A stretch of DNA of 64,000 nt from Cryoendolithus antarcticus (lineage: Eukaryota > Ascomycota > Dothideomycetes > Cladosporiales > Cladosporiaceae): NCBI GenBank assembly GCA_002077065.1, contig NAJO01000028.1, forward strand, positions 644,832 through 708,831. Direction: 5' to 3'. This document shows, piece after piece, positions 10,235 through 21,412 of the stretch (position 1 is the stretch's first letter; the number at the start of each line of letters is the position of its first letter). The position numbers and the translations under genes are program-made. The notes below the pieces were generated by a model. The model made no database searches, was not told the DNA's origin, and saw only the letters and a list, made by a program, of their open reading frames with translations.

Positions 10235-11035
10235 TCACAACCACTTCTTGTTCCCAAACTGGCTAATAAACGCACCGCCCTGCGTCTCCACAGTAGCCTT
10301 CCCAATAACTTCCATCTGCAGTCTCACGCTCTGCTCAGGCGTGATTGGCCCAGCAAAGTGCGGCGCATACGTCCCGAACTTCTGGCCCATCTCACCCATG
10401 ATAGCTTGATCTTGGCTGCTAGGCACGTTTCTACCTTCCGGCGTGTCGACGAGCCCAGGACTCAAGCTGAAGAACAGGATCCCCTCGCTCTTGCCGAGCG
10501 AGGCGTGATATTTGGCTACGAGCATATTCGTGGCTGCTTTAGAGGTGGAGTAGACACCTGTCATGTACAAGTCGTACTCGACTGTCAGGTCGATGTCTGC
10601 GAGGCCGGTGGAGATGGTGACGACTTTCTTGAGGGCTCCTTTGCGGATGAGAGGGAGGAAGGCGTTGATTGTCAGGGCTACACTGGTGACGTTCGTTGAG
10701 AAGGACTTGCTGAACTCGTGGGAAAGCTCCTCAGGTGAGAAGTCTTCAAGCTTCTTGAGTGGAGAGTCGACGTAGGCTGCGTTGTTGATCAAGACATCTA
10801 GGCTGCCGCCTGTGATGGCTGCGGTCTCCTTGGCGGCGGCTTGCAGAATTGAGGCGTCGGTTATGTCGGCTTGGATGAAATGGATCTTGTCTTTGAGCTC
10901 GGAGGGGACTTTTGCTTCGGAGGCTTCTTTGTTGCGCACAAGACCGATCACTGTGTTGTCGGCGATGCTGGCGAGGTGGATGACGAAGGCTAGGCCAAGT
11001 CCCCTAGACGCGCCGGTGACTAGATAGGACGGCAT
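10235..11035 (-). CDS. Short-chain dehydrogenase/reductase
   Basis: A single-exon frame of 266 residues with the classical SDR signature: TGASRGLG near residue 7 for the dinucleotide, an acidic D-I-T after the third strand, NNAA (LINNAAY), a catalytic Ser in VTISTG and YSTSK as the active-site Y-x3-K. The length is typical of classical SDRs. The substrate cannot be told from sequence; relatives with this NADP-type start (MPSYLVTGASRGLGLAF) are often annotated as carbonyl or C-factor-like reductases. The gene converges with the DUF1769 gene, with 114 bp between stops. Confidence 0.88.
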   Translation of the reverse strand: MPSYLVTGASRGLGLAFVIHLASIADNTVIGLVRNKEASEAKVPSELKDKIHFIQADITDASILQAAAKETAAITGGSLDVLINNAAYVDSPLKKLEDFSPEELSHEFSKSFSTNVTSVALTINAFLPLIRKGALKKVVTISTGLADIDLTVEYDLYMTGVYSTSKAATNMLVAKYHASLGKSEGILFFSLSPGLVDTPEGRNVPSSQDQAIMGEMGQKFGTYAPHFAGPITPEQSVRLQMEVIGKATVETQGGAFISQFGNKKWL

Positions 11036-13706
11036 TGTGATATTATGGTGGCTGAGGGATTGCTAGATGAGAAGTCGACTGATGAACGTGTTAAGCTGGA
11101 TTGCTTGACTGGAGGTCGAGTGATGAGGAGTCCAGTGATGAGGGTGTCGAGGACTTGGATGATGCGTATGGCGAGAAACCTAAAGCACCTCAGATCGCAT
11201 TTTGTATTCCTCACTCCTGCCTGCAGTCCAGTCAACCGGCTTCATGTTATTGCGTTTCCGTTCTCACTACACGACACAGATGACCAATCTCGTACTTGGC
11301 GGAACGAAGCTCAGCTTACTTGGCATGCAGCATTATGCATCCAATTAGCAATCCAGACGCGCACAATTCCGCACTACCACTCTATACAGCACGCCGGCTC
11401 GATTTGCTTACATGTATCGCTGTTCGGACCTACGCGCGCTTAGAAGCATTCTGATGTGTGCTGCTTGAATGCAGCTCTTGGTCGAACGTCCTGTCTCGCG
11501 CAGCAAGTCCACCGCCTCGACTCTAGGATCTCCACCGTGCATTGTGAATGACGGCTGAGCGGTCGCCTCATGATAGCAAGAACTCTTAGTAGCAGCCAGT
11601 ATACACCTGCGAATCCAGATCGCATGCCATGCTAAAAGCCACGCCTGGGAAGACGCCACAGCGACCTCGATAGTTGAGACGATCGCTGCTAGCTTCGCCC
11701 CTGCGTATTTGGCAGGTCCTTGGACTCCAGAGCCCGCAATATAGCCAGATTCGTAACAGCATGCATCGTTCACTGACTAGCAGGCAGTCTTCTGGGCAAA
11801 ATCCTCCATCGGCTTCACTAATGGCGTGTTCTCCATCAGCAGTACGCGCCCCTGGATCGGCGAAAGCCGGCAACACAGGGTATTCACAAAGTCTACGGCG
11901 TGCCGAAGTACTGTGTCGGGAACGTGTTGTGGGCTCTTGGAGTAGCTCGAAATATGCATGTTGCATATCGATCAACACATCAACGGGTCTATTCCCTCCA
12001 GTGGTGAATTACCTTTGGCTGTCGTAAGTAATCCGCGCGGTGCTAGATCGTCCGATCGAATCAGAGGGTCGCAAGAGCTCGGACATTGGAACAGTCGTAG
12101 CTCGTATCAAGATCAAGAAGACTATCTGCAGAAGTATCTATACAGCCATGGGTAACTTTGTTACAACCAACGAGGCGGGATTAACTTTGTGCTTCGAATA
12201 CGAGCGTTCGGGAGTGATCGCGCACTGGTAGGAGAATGCTCACCTCGGCGGGAGACGATACCCATCACATACACTTCGTCCATGAACATATCAGATCCAA
12301 GGCTGGTGTCGTGCCCAGCGCTCACGGCGCTTCAAACCTAGCGCCCAACGACGGCACACCATTCGGTGTCGAAATCGTAAACTGGGCAGCGGCATACGAA
12401 AGTAATACCTAGCAAGGTCCAGAGCTACCTTGAAGGAAGCATGGCAGGACAATTGATGAGGAATCGGGCCCTTGGCGCTGGAGAGAGGACTGGCAGCGTG
12501 CTCGAATCACGTGGACGTGAGGGATCATCCTTACAGTATCAATGCGCACATAGCTCACATCCTATTCGTCACAGACTTCGGGCCACGCCTACGTGGTCGC
12601 ACGCAAGGCCGGGCACAGGGCAAGTAGCGATTGCTTGCTCCGCAGTTAAATGATTTTGTCAGTGCTCGTCCCAACCCGTGGGTCATATCACTATCATCGA
12701 CCATCTGCATTAGAAGGTGCTGACAGCTGTCCCGATCGTATACCACTGCAACACGGCATACTGCAGCCCATACCTTGCAACAGGTCAGTGCAAACGCTGC
12801 AACGGGCGAGGGCTCCTCTCGCCAATTCTACACGTTCGCAGGAATTTCCTATCTGAGTCTAGGCTCTTTTCTATGAGCAGCAAGATTACTGAGCCAGCTC
12901 GGGTAAAATGTGAGCTCGACACAATTGCTCAGTCAATTCGTTTTTACTTCCCCTCCCATCAAGGGGAACGCGATCGGAAACCCTGGGCTAGCTCTGTCAT
13001 CGAATTGCATAACTGCAGTCGATCATGAATGATGATACAGATATCGGTCTACGCTGGAATGTCTGCGTGCGCAACACTTGGGACTCATTGCTTACCGACG
13101 CCTGCTGGGGTTACTGTACAGTGCAACATACTCTCCGTATTACAAGGTTGCTACGTTCACGAAGGCTTGCACTGCAACCCTGGTGGCCCTCGATCGCTGG
13201 AATGATCGCTCCTCTGCTGAGAGCTGCATCTCGGCTCGTCTAGAGTGGCTTGTGGAGTGGCCCAACAACTTTTGTTCCTTTCCAGGCCGAGTGACTAGTC
13301 CTTGAGCCGCGTGGGCGTATCGGCGGGCCAAGATTCCGAGTCCTGTTCCACGGTGACATTCACTCGGCGCTCCGTGGACCGCTAAATACGCAGCACAGGA
13401 ATGTCTGGGTCGTTCGTTCGCCAATGTGGACTAAGGGAATTGTCTGACAAACCTTGTCTATCCTGATTTGGGAATAGTTGCGATGGCTAAGTATGCGCTG
13501 AGTAAGGCCAATGCACAATGCAAGACGGACGCAACGACTGCGCCTAGCTCTGCCGCTGTGATAGCAAAATGCTCTCGATTCTGCCTGTTGGCCTAAGCTG
13601 TATATATTGACAAACCGACTGACTTTCGCTAACCACCAGAAGCGTTCTGCATCGCAAGACCTCATCGACTTGCTTCGACCACTCCTACGATCTATTCCTT
13701 GTGAAC
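11036..13706. other. Gene-poor region of 2.7 kb
   Basis: I recognise no gene. Open frames are short, overlap in several frames on both strands and show no domain. Around 12040-12420 two short forward frames (one ending in FEYERSGVIAHW, the next containing GTPFGVEIVNW) have a coding-like look and could be the remnant of a decayed gene. GC content stays near the average by eye, so strong repeat-induced mutation is not evident. Confidence 0.5.
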
Positions 13707-14778
13707 ATGACCGTGGATCCATACCTAAACTGCAATCGCACCATCGACTCGACACTATGCACGCTCGATACATGCTGCCTTGCTCAATCGCATTTCAACT
13801 ACCTCCCGAGCTTTGGGGGTAATGCCTTCTTCGCTGCTTTCTTTGGCATTATCTTGATCCTTCAGCTCGGATTTGGCCTTCTTCACAAGACACGAGGATT
13901 TTTGATTGGCATGGTGGTTGGTCTCGCTCTTGAGATCGTGGGCTATGCTTGTCGTGTACTCATACACAATCAGCCGTTCCAGGATAACCCTTTCCTGATG
14001 TCAGTATAGTTCAGATCCTCGAGGTACAGCACTGACTCCTCACAGCTACCTCATAACCCTGACAATCGCTCCCGTTTTCCTGACTGCCGCCATTTATCTC
14101 TCTCTTACGCGCATCATTGCTTTATACGGCACGACACTCTCGCGCTTTCGTCCTGCGACAATCGCCTGTAGCTTCATCGCCTCCGACTTCCTCTCCCTCG
14201 TCCTACAGGCTGCCGGAGGTGCCATCGCCGATACGTCCAATACAGATGCTGGTACCCGCATGGGAGCCAACATCATGGTCGCTGGCCTCGTGCTACAGGC
14301 AATTAGTCTGACGGCCTTCATCGCTGTGGCTGGAGACTTCGCCTGGGCATGCCATCGTCGTAGTCATGAGCTGAACACCAACGATACATACCTTCGTACT
14401 CGCAGGCGAGGCTTATTCAAGGCATTTCTCGTCGCGCTTCTCCTCGCAACAACCGCCATCTTGATACGCTCTATTTTTCGTGCTGCTGAACTCTGGGGTG
14501 GATTCAAAGGCTCGCTCTGGAACGACGAGATTGCGTTCATGGTGCTCGATGGCGCGATGATTGCAATCGCCGCCATCTGTCTAACGGTGTTCCACCCCGG
14601 GCCAGCCTTTAGAGGTCTCTGGAAGGAGACTAGTTGGACATTCAGAAGGAATCCACCTCTTGCCAGCAAGCCTGCTCATCGTCGGTGGTCCTTCGGCAAG
14701 ACGATATGGACACCTGGGAAGGATAAGAACACCTCCGAGACAGCAACCGTGACCTTGGTCGACGTTTCCGGGGCTTGA
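13707..14778 (+). CDS. RTA1-like lipid-translocating exporter family protein
   Basis: Exons 13707-13999 and 14046-14778 join across a 46-nt GTCAGT..CACAG intron, giving 341 residues. About seven hydrophobic segments follow a short Cys-containing extracellular N-terminus (YLNCNRTIDSTLCTLDTCC), and the order of segments and motifs (GYACRVL; YLITLTIAPVFLTAAIYLSL; SDFLSLVLQAAGGAIA; IRSIFRAAELW) fits the fungal RTA1/RTM1/RSB1 family. Members sit in the plasma membrane and give resistance to toxic lipids or aminocholesterol. The NPFL-IYLIT continuity across the junction supports the intron. The next genes are a secreted quercetinase and a Zn2Cys6 regulator, so a role in tolerance to plant phenolics is possible but unproven. 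Confidence 0.87.
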
Positions 14779-15380
14779 CACCGAGGTCGGTGTCCGAAGA
14801 GAGGGGCAGACGCAATTGGCACGGTTTTGCAGGTATCTGGGCTGTGCGAGCCGGAGGATGAGGTACGTGAAACTGTACTTTGGGGCGATAGTCAGTCGTT
14901 GCGTGTAAGAAGTTCTCCGTCCGCAAGTAGTCGACCCACCAACTGAGCATGATCGCGAACTTCAGGACCCGGTATGATGGGGCCAAAAGCCCTGGTCCGA
15001 CCGATGCATCGAGCATGAAATAGTGTAGGTTGTGTTCGCGTATAGAGAGATCCGATGGCAATTCTGCGTGCTATTCGACCACCTCTCAGTGGCTGAGGCG
15101 CGGTGCCAGCCTGTTGTATACTTCCCAGTCTCGAACATGCAGACAGAATACCTGACTGCTCTGTGTTCCATCAAAATTGGAGTTGACATCATGGTCCATG
15201 CATTGCCGCGTAAATCGCAGAGTAAACGATTGAAGAGTTGATGGAGTATTCGCCACATAATGTTGATGCAAAAAGCTCATAGGATAGTTGACTAACGGCG
15301 ATGGCCGCCAAAATCCTCTCCCTTGAACACCGCATCAGGTGACAAATCGACGCTCGTCCACAGGTATTTCACTCCCACCC
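14779..15380. other. Intergenic region between convergent RTA1-like and quercetinase genes
   Basis: Nothing recognised in these 602 bp apart from the two 3' flanks. Confidence 0.6.
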
Positions 15381-16534
15381 TCATCCAAAGTACGATGGAA
15401 ATACCGCATACGCCCACTTCTCCGCATGCTCGATCAGATGGTGATTCAAGCCGTTGGACCCGCTCGCCCCTGCATACACCTTCGTAAAAGCAACCTCACT
15501 CCAGTACTGGAAGGTCGTCCCTCCCGGGATGAACGCTACATCCCCCGTGCTCATTGCTACGGTCTGACGCATCATTCGAATCATCATCACTCCCTCCAGC
15601 ACTTGGAAGAAATGCGGCTGGTCATACACGTGCTGCACAATGGTCTCGTTCAACTGCCTTCGCCGCATCGCGATAGTACTCAGGGTGAAGTTGCCTGCAG
15701 ACTGTGCTGCAGTAACCCTCGGCTGGATGACCTGACCACTAGCCCGGTGCAGATACTTCGGCGACCAGTTATTGGCAAGAAAGTATGGCTCTTCGCTATT
15801 CATTGGAGCTGAGGTAACGCCATTGTGCCAAGGAAGGCTGCGGTTAGTGGTGCCATTCGTGAAATTGAAACTGAACTGGTCGTTGAAGACGGGAAAGACG
15901 TCGTATTTCGCGCCAACCGCAGCCGCGAATGTGGTTTCCAGGAAATGGGTGTGGATATCAGGCGCGAATGGCGCCGAGGTAGGATCGACAAACGGCTCCG
16001 ACACATTCCAGTAGAACTTCTCGAACCCGCCAGGGTAGATGAACGCCACGAGAGTGCTGTCGGGTTCTGTGAACGAGTATGAATGGTTTTGGTGAGTTGG
16101 CATACTGCCAAAGTCCTGCGTCGTGAGCATTCGGGCTTCGCCGTTAGCCCACAGCGTCACTTCGCCCTTGTAGCAGAAGAAGGTTTCGTGGAAGCGGGTA
16201 TGATAGTGAGGCGGAGTCTGGTACAGATCCCCGTAACCAGAACGAATATCTGCAAGCCGTCAGTGACTTCACCCTAGTACTTCAAGTGGATTGAGCGCAT
16301 ACATGGTTGCGCATTCAGTTGGAGCAAGGAGAATGCACCCCCGGAAGACTCGTTGTTGATGGGCGCACGAATGACATCGTTGATCAGGACAACGGCCGGA
16401 CCACTAAGATCGGGCAGGACGTACGGACGGACGAAGGATGGTGGCTCGGTAACCACAAGATTGGTAGACTTGGTGACAGGATGTAGGACAGCTCCCGTCA
16501 CAGTGACGAAGAGGGAGAGGAGTGACGCATACAT
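15381..16534 (-). CDS. Secreted quercetin 2,3-dioxygenase (bicupin quercetinase)
   Basis: Exon 1 (16534-16303) and exon 2 (16249-15381) join across a 53-nt GTATGC..TGCAG intron, giving 366 residues. A signal peptide covers about residues 1-18. The first cupin holds PPHYHTRFHETFFCYKG, with the H-x-H-x4-E spacing of the metal ligands, and the fourth ligand in THQNHSYSF. A second cupin follows near residue 290 (FQVLEGVMMIRM, GDVAFIPGGT). Several N-glycosylation sequons fit a secreted enzyme. The reaction opens the flavonol heterocycle of quercetin with dioxygen and releases carbon monoxide; the length fits the Aspergillus enzymes. It is near a possible exporter and a Zn2Cys6 regulator, so flavonoid breakdown during growth on plants is a fair inference. 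Confidence 0.9.
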
Positions 16535-16922
16535 ATTGAGTTGATGTCAACGACAAAGAGATGCATCGGGTTGCTCGACTATATACTGGCCATATGTCAG
16601 AGCGTGTCTATAGTGAGGATCAATCACTGGGTACTTGCACTACCTTCCTTGCCACATTACATAGCAGTGTGCACATTCGTGATAATTACCAATCTAGGGT
16701 TAGCGCGGATGCATGCAGCCCATGGCTTGTTCGTTATTGCGGACGAGTGACATTCATCCGTCACACCCCGGACACCAGGGCACTATCAAGGTCATACTCG
16801 TTCGTGTCCAGGCCGTTGACGTCCAGCGGGTAAATGGGATCGAAGGAGTACATATGACGGACAATCGGTGTGAGAGGCATTTCGAGCCGGCTCGGATCAA
16901 GACCTTCGTTCGGCCCGTTGCT
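16535..16922. promoter_or_regulatory. Divergent promoter region, quercetinase and small membrane protein
   Basis: The 388-bp gap lies between divergent starts and presumably holds both promoters. No clear box or gene is seen. Confidence 0.5.
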
Positions 16923-17955
16923 ATGAGTACAGTCCTACTACGCACATCTACCACCGAAAGTATGGCGCTTCCAAGGATCCAATTGACTCTCCAGGATCAC
17001 AAGTGGGCGATAGCTCGAGCCTGGACGATACTCTTCATCGCCAGCGGTGTGCTGCCAATCGTGTTGTACTTCGCATTGAGGTATGGCGCTCACCTGGCGA
17101 TCGGTACTGGTAAGTGGTTCTCGCAACGCAAGCTCTTCCACTGAATAGATACAGTACTCGCCATCACCACGTCCATCTTCGGAATCGTAAGCTTTCTGGC
17201 TTTGCTCATGCGAAGCTGGGCTTTGCTGAAGCATGACTCCGAATGCCGGCCGCTGGTTGGCTCTCGTTGGGCTGTACGTCTGCTCTGCAATGGGATGGCA
17301 CCGTGTTAACGTCTTCCAGATGGACTACTTCAATTGGAGTTTTCTCGCGTGCTTCGCCAGCGTCACTGCTCTTGTTGTCGCCGGCAACGTGACAAAGAGC
17401 ATCCGACTCGTTGCGCTCGGTCTGCCTGTCATACTTGTTGCCGTATGCGGACAGTTGCTGCTCGCTGTCCTCTTCAAATATAACCGTATTCTGGCACCCT
17501 TCACAATTTCGTCCACTCTCAAGGGCCAGCCCATTCGCTCCGGCACCTACGCCATCACAGAGGATGTTGTTGCTGTCGATGGGGCACGAGGCCAGACCTA
17601 CCGCAAGCAGTTAGAAGCACGATACTTCGCGAGCCACACGGTTCGCAGGCTGTTTTCTCAACTCGATCTTCTCTGGGGAATCTCCGGAGTCGCGGCTGGA
17701 GGTCTTACCATCGGGCTCTCAATCGGACTGGAGGACGAGAGTGTCGCGTATGTGCTGGGTAAGTCAGTAACGAAGTCGGCAACGGGGCGGCAGCTGATTC
17801 ATAATAAAGGCTGGACGGTCCCGTGGGCTTACGCTGCTATCATGGCGGTGGCTACAACATGCCTGGTGCGGAAATCGCTGATAGGCGAGAAAGAAGACGA
17901 GCCATCAACGTTGAATGAGCTTGTCGAGAGCCCAGACAAGCGATGCGCCGTATGA
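16923..17955 (+). CDS. Fungal multi-span membrane protein, unknown function
   Basis: Three exons (16923-17109, 17155-17273, 17320-17955) with 45- and 46-nt introns give 313 residues; starting at the second in-frame ATG (16962) gives 300. Hydrophobic segments occur at ARAWTILFIASGVLPIVLYF, ITTSIFGIVSFLALLM (built across the first junction), FLACFASVTALVV, LVALGLPVILVAVCGQLLLA, ISGVAAGGLTIGLSIGL and a last one near YAAIMAVATTCLV. A hydrophilic loop of about 90 residues lies in the middle. I do not recognise the family. It is divergent from the quercetinase gene, so the two may share control. Confidence 0.7.
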
Positions 17956-18454
17956 GGTAGCTACATTGGGAGCCCTTCGTTGTCGGGATCGGAGCCGATA
18001 GTGTAGCAGGGAGGTATGACGTGGAGGCATGTACATTCCTCGATTCTGATTCGCCGCACGTCGAGGCTGAGCACAGCAGTTGTGAACATCAATTTCTACT
18101 GTGACGAAAATATCGAATCATGTCTCGCACTGCTTCCAAGTTACGGTCGTAAGATAGCCATCCACGCCATTGCAGCCGTAGTACCGTACCATATGGACGT
18201 CGATCGCTTTGTTGCAAGTGCAGATGCCTCGCATAAAGTGCCGTGCCACCTCATCGCCGCAGTCACGGCAAGTCCGAGTGACGAGTCCGCAGCGCACAAG
18301 GTAACTCATTTCTCACGCATGAAAGTCTTTGATGGTCCACATGTGATCAAGGTGAGCACAGTCAGCTATGATATCTTTGGCTTGAAGAGGCCGGAATAAG
18401 CTGTGATGTCTCAGTGTCATGCCTACGATCTCGCAATAAATACGCTCTCCGACG
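17956..18454. other. Intergenic region upstream of the Zn2Cys6 gene
   Basis: No supported gene. A 127-codon frame (18016-18399) runs through it, but it has no recognisable feature and I treat it as chance. Confidence 0.5.
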
Positions 18455-19954
18455 ATGCCGCGGAGATCGACAGGTTGCGCGACTTGCAGAGAGCGTAGGA
18501 TTCGCTGCGACGAGACGCGCCCTCACTGTGACCGCTGTCGTCTCCATGGCGTCGTTTGTGGTGGCTATCGGACAGATGGACCAGGCGGACTGGATGTTCG
18601 CGATGTAAGCGAGAGCACAGCGCGAAGGGCCAGAGCACAGTATGAGAGACGAGCTGGAGGTTCGTCGTCAACATCAACCAGGACAGCGTCCGTCGAGCGA
18701 GCGGTAGTAGAAGGTCCTACCTCAGACCTTCCCTTTGTTCACGGCGCACCCAACCGGACGATGTTCTGGAATGCCTTCCTCGACACTCACGTTCCGAAGG
18801 ACTGCATGTTGCAATGCGACCCATTCAGCTTCTACAAAACGTGCATGGAACTTCCCACAACGCAACCAGCATTGCTCCAGGGGCTAGATGCGCTTAGCAT
18901 GGTGCAAGTGGGCAGTGTTGCTGGAGACCGACGCCTGCTCGAACAAGCCACTAACACATACGCCAGAGCACTTTCCGCTCTCCACAGTGCTCTTTCCTCT
19001 CCACAATTAATCTCGGACGATCACGTCCTAGCAGCGGCGATGGTGTTGCAAATGTGCGAATTCTACACTGATCTTGCCAGTCCAAAGGGTCTAGGATGGG
19101 GAAGCCACATTCTCGGCGTACAGAACATCCTCTTTAACCGCGGACAAGATTCTTTCCGAAGTGACCTTTCATTGCAGCTGTTCGCTCACGCAAGAAGCGG
19201 TGCTCTCTGCCACGCTCTCCTCATCCGCAAATCTTCGCCATTTGCCGAGCCAGGTTGGCAGGCTGTCGCCCAGCGCATGAGCAGGAGGGACCAGTCGTCT
19301 GCCTTCCACGACATTGCTGTGCAGGTTCCTGGCCTGCTTGAGCGGTACGACAACCTGGAGCTTCGTGTCGATGCCATCGACGCGATCATAGCCGAAGCTG
19401 CACGAATCGAAACCGACATGCGGAACTGGCTTGCTTCCTCAGATCTACACTACTCGACGCAGCCCATCAGTGATTTCAACAACTTCGCTACTCTCTGCTC
19501 CGACCGCACCTTTGGCGACGCTTACATGTTCGCCAACTTCATGGTTGCCTCTCTCTACTCGAAGTACTGGATCTGCCTGTACTTCATCCGTACCACGGTC
19601 CGCGCACTGCATGCCGCGCGTGCCATTGCCGGGCATGGCGATGCGCCGGGCGACGCCGTGCAGGACGAAGAGCTTCTAGGTTACATTGTGGATTTGTGCC
19701 ATTGCATCCCGTACTTCTGTGAAGCGGCCAGCTGTTCGATTGGTAATATAGGGATGTTCTTCCCGATGCGGACAGCAGCGCTGTATTTTATCGAGCGAGG
19801 GCTAGAGACTGAAGCGAAGTGGATCAGTCAAGTCCGTACAAACGTACTGAACAAGGGTCTGGCGCCGCCTAGTGTCGATGATCTGCAGCTTAGCCACTGC
19901 AACGACTGGATCACGGATCGACCAAGCGTAGTAGAATGCTTCCTCCGAAGGTAG
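18455..19954 (+). CDS. Zn2Cys6 transcription factor
   Basis: A single exon encodes 499 residues. The N-terminal binuclear zinc cluster shows the spacing C-x2-C-x6-C-x6-C-x2-C-x6-C (GCATCRERRIRC, then HCDRCRLHGVVCGGY) at about residues 7-35. The rest is mostly helical with the look of the fungal regulatory domain of the Fungal_trans_2 type, with long stretches of small and hydrophobic residues and no further zinc motif. Such proteins bind CGG-containing repeats and control metabolic gene sets. It lies 1.9 kb from the quercetinase, so it could be the pathway regulator, but no target site was identified. Confidence 0.9.
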   Translation: MPRRSTGCATCRERRIRCDETRPHCDRCRLHGVVCGGYRTDGPGGLDVRDVSESTARRARAQYERRAGGSSSTSTRTASVERAVVEGPTSDLPFVHGAPNRTMFWNAFLDTHVPKDCMLQCDPFSFYKTCMELPTTQPALLQGLDALSMVQVGSVAGDRRLLEQATNTYARALSALHSALSSPQLISDDHVLAAAMVLQMCEFYTDLASPKGLGWGSHILGVQNILFNRGQDSFRSDLSLQLFAHARSGALCHALLIRKSSPFAEPGWQAVAQRMSRRDQSSAFHDIAVQVPGLLERYDNLELRVDAIDAIIAEAARIETDMRNWLASSDLHYSTQPISDFNNFATLCSDRTFGDAYMFANFMVASLYSKYWICLYFIRTTVRALHAARAIAGHGDAPGDAVQDEELLGYIVDLCHCIPYFCEAASCSIGNIGMFFPMRTAALYFIERGLETEAKWISQVRTNVLNKGLAPPSVDDLQLSHCNDWITDRPSVVECFLRR

Positions 19955-20647
19955 ACAGTATATCATATCATACCGAAGCTTGGAGCTATAAGATCACTCT
20001 CCTCTATAGGTCAACATCCACAGTTTTGACGGTCTCGATCCTGATCACCTTGGGTCGCTCCAGTACATGCTTGTGCAGGCGGTGACTTATATGCAGAGAG
20101 GAAGCTGCTACTCCTGTCCATGTGTACTGACGAGTGTGAACGGACAAAGTGCATGCGCACACCACCGTAGGTAGTGCGGAGGCTGCTCTCCTGATCTTGT
20201 GTAGACACGTCGCCTTCACGAGGCTTGACTACTTCCTCATCCATCGCATCTACAACAGTATTTTCCAAACAATGCCGCCAGAGGGTGACTGGTCCAGAAA
20301 CGTTGAAAAGCGTTGCGCATTGCCGGCATCTCAAGCGCTCCAGAAAATGTCACCGAAAGCGTGGGCCATGGCGATTCTCGATGATTCTCGAGACTGCTCA
20401 GTGCGAAGTGCGAAACGTCGAGCGTCGAACGTGTATGTCCGTCGAGCATTACCTCTCGGGTAATGCAGCTTTGATAACCGACGCGGCAGGCTCCAGCATG
20501 TTCTCAGACGCGGATCGGACGTAGCTCATGAGGAGTATCATACCATACGAGGGTGTCAAGTCGTAGCTACTTGAAAAGTCGTATGCAGGATTCCCACCAT
20601 CTCGCGCCACGGGTCGCTAGCAATCTCTGCATCGTGGCTTTCAATGC
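19955..20647. other. Intergenic region between convergent genes
   Basis: The 693 bp between the Zn2Cys6 gene and the 2OG oxygenase gene hold short overlapping open frames only. Nothing is recognised. Confidence 0.6.
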
Positions 20648-21412
20648 TCATTTACACCTCCTCACACAGAGATCACTCCTAATGACCCACTTCTCCCCGC
20701 CCGTGACCTCCTTCCCCTCATGCAACATACACTCCCTCCCATGCCGATGCAGCAACGCCATGCCCATCTCCGGCGCCACCGAGACAGGCTTAGGCGTCGG
20801 CGCCTTCTTCGACGCAGGTTCGGGGTGAAAGACCGTCTCTCCGCCCTCGCACGTGGAGAGGTAAAGCAGAAGGGTCCATGTCGTGACCGCCGGAATCGAG
20901 GATTTGGAGGGATCCAATGAGTCTGTAAAGTGGACATTGTTGAAGTCGTCGTAGTGTGCGCCGAAGAAGTGACCAGGCGCGTAGCGATAGATGCGGATGT
21001 TTGAGCTGAGGCCAAGAACCTCACCACCCCAAGTATCGCTGCTACCGGTGGTCTTTCCGTGCTGAGTGACCAGATCTTTCAACGCCGTCTGCTCCCACAA
21101 CGCCGCGGCGAAAGTTGGGTCCTGAACTTGGTAGCGATCATTCACCCGCACTGCATGACCTTTTTGCGGCGTCGTCGGAGTTGTAGTCAGTGGTAACGAG
21201 CGCAAGAAGTTCACGTACTTTGCACACAACGTGGGAGTCATTAGGTTTGAGACTGTGACAATCTGATCTGGGAGCATAATGTCGAGGGTCAAGTCTTCTG
21301 CCGCGAGCACTGGTGTGAGAGATGGCCATTGATGTGGGATAGCTTCTGCTGCTTGGGCACCATTGGTCTTTGCGGTCGCGGTGGATGACTTCGACTTTGA
21401 CTTGGGAGCCAT
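20648..21412 (-). CDS. 2-oxoglutarate/Fe(II) oxygenase, prolyl 4-hydroxylase-like
   Basis: A single-exon frame of 254 residues. After a Lys/Ser/Ala-rich N-terminus the sequence carries the double-stranded beta-helix motifs: FFGAHYDDF with the H-x-D iron ligands near residue 153, TLLLYLSTCEGGETVFHPEP, and CMLHEGKEV followed by KWVIRSD, giving the distal His and the 2-oxoglutarate-binding Lys. The domain order and length fit the P4Hc group of fungal oxygenases that hydroxylate proteins or small molecules. The target is unknown. No signal peptide is seen. Confidence 0.88.
   Translation of the reverse strand: MAPKSKSKSSTATAKTNGAQAAEAIPHQWPSLTPVLAAEDLTLDIMLPDQIVTVSNLMTPTLCAKYVNFLRSLPLTTTPTTPQKGHAVRVNDRYQVQDPTFAAALWEQTALKDLVTQHGKTTGSSDTWGGEVLGLSSNIRIYRYAPGHFFGAHYDDFNNVHFTDSLDPSKSSIPAVTTWTLLLYLSTCEGGETVFHPEPASKKAPTPKPVSVAPEMGMALLHRHGRECMLHEGKEVTGGEKWVIRSDLCVRRCK

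Noticed and set aside
10139..10699. 186-codon frame on the plus strand
   Set aside because: It is largely antisense to the short-chain dehydrogenase, whose motifs are complete on the other strand.
18016..18399. 127-codon frame upstream of the Zn2Cys6 gene
   Set aside because: No motif, no splice partner and ordinary composition; likely chance.
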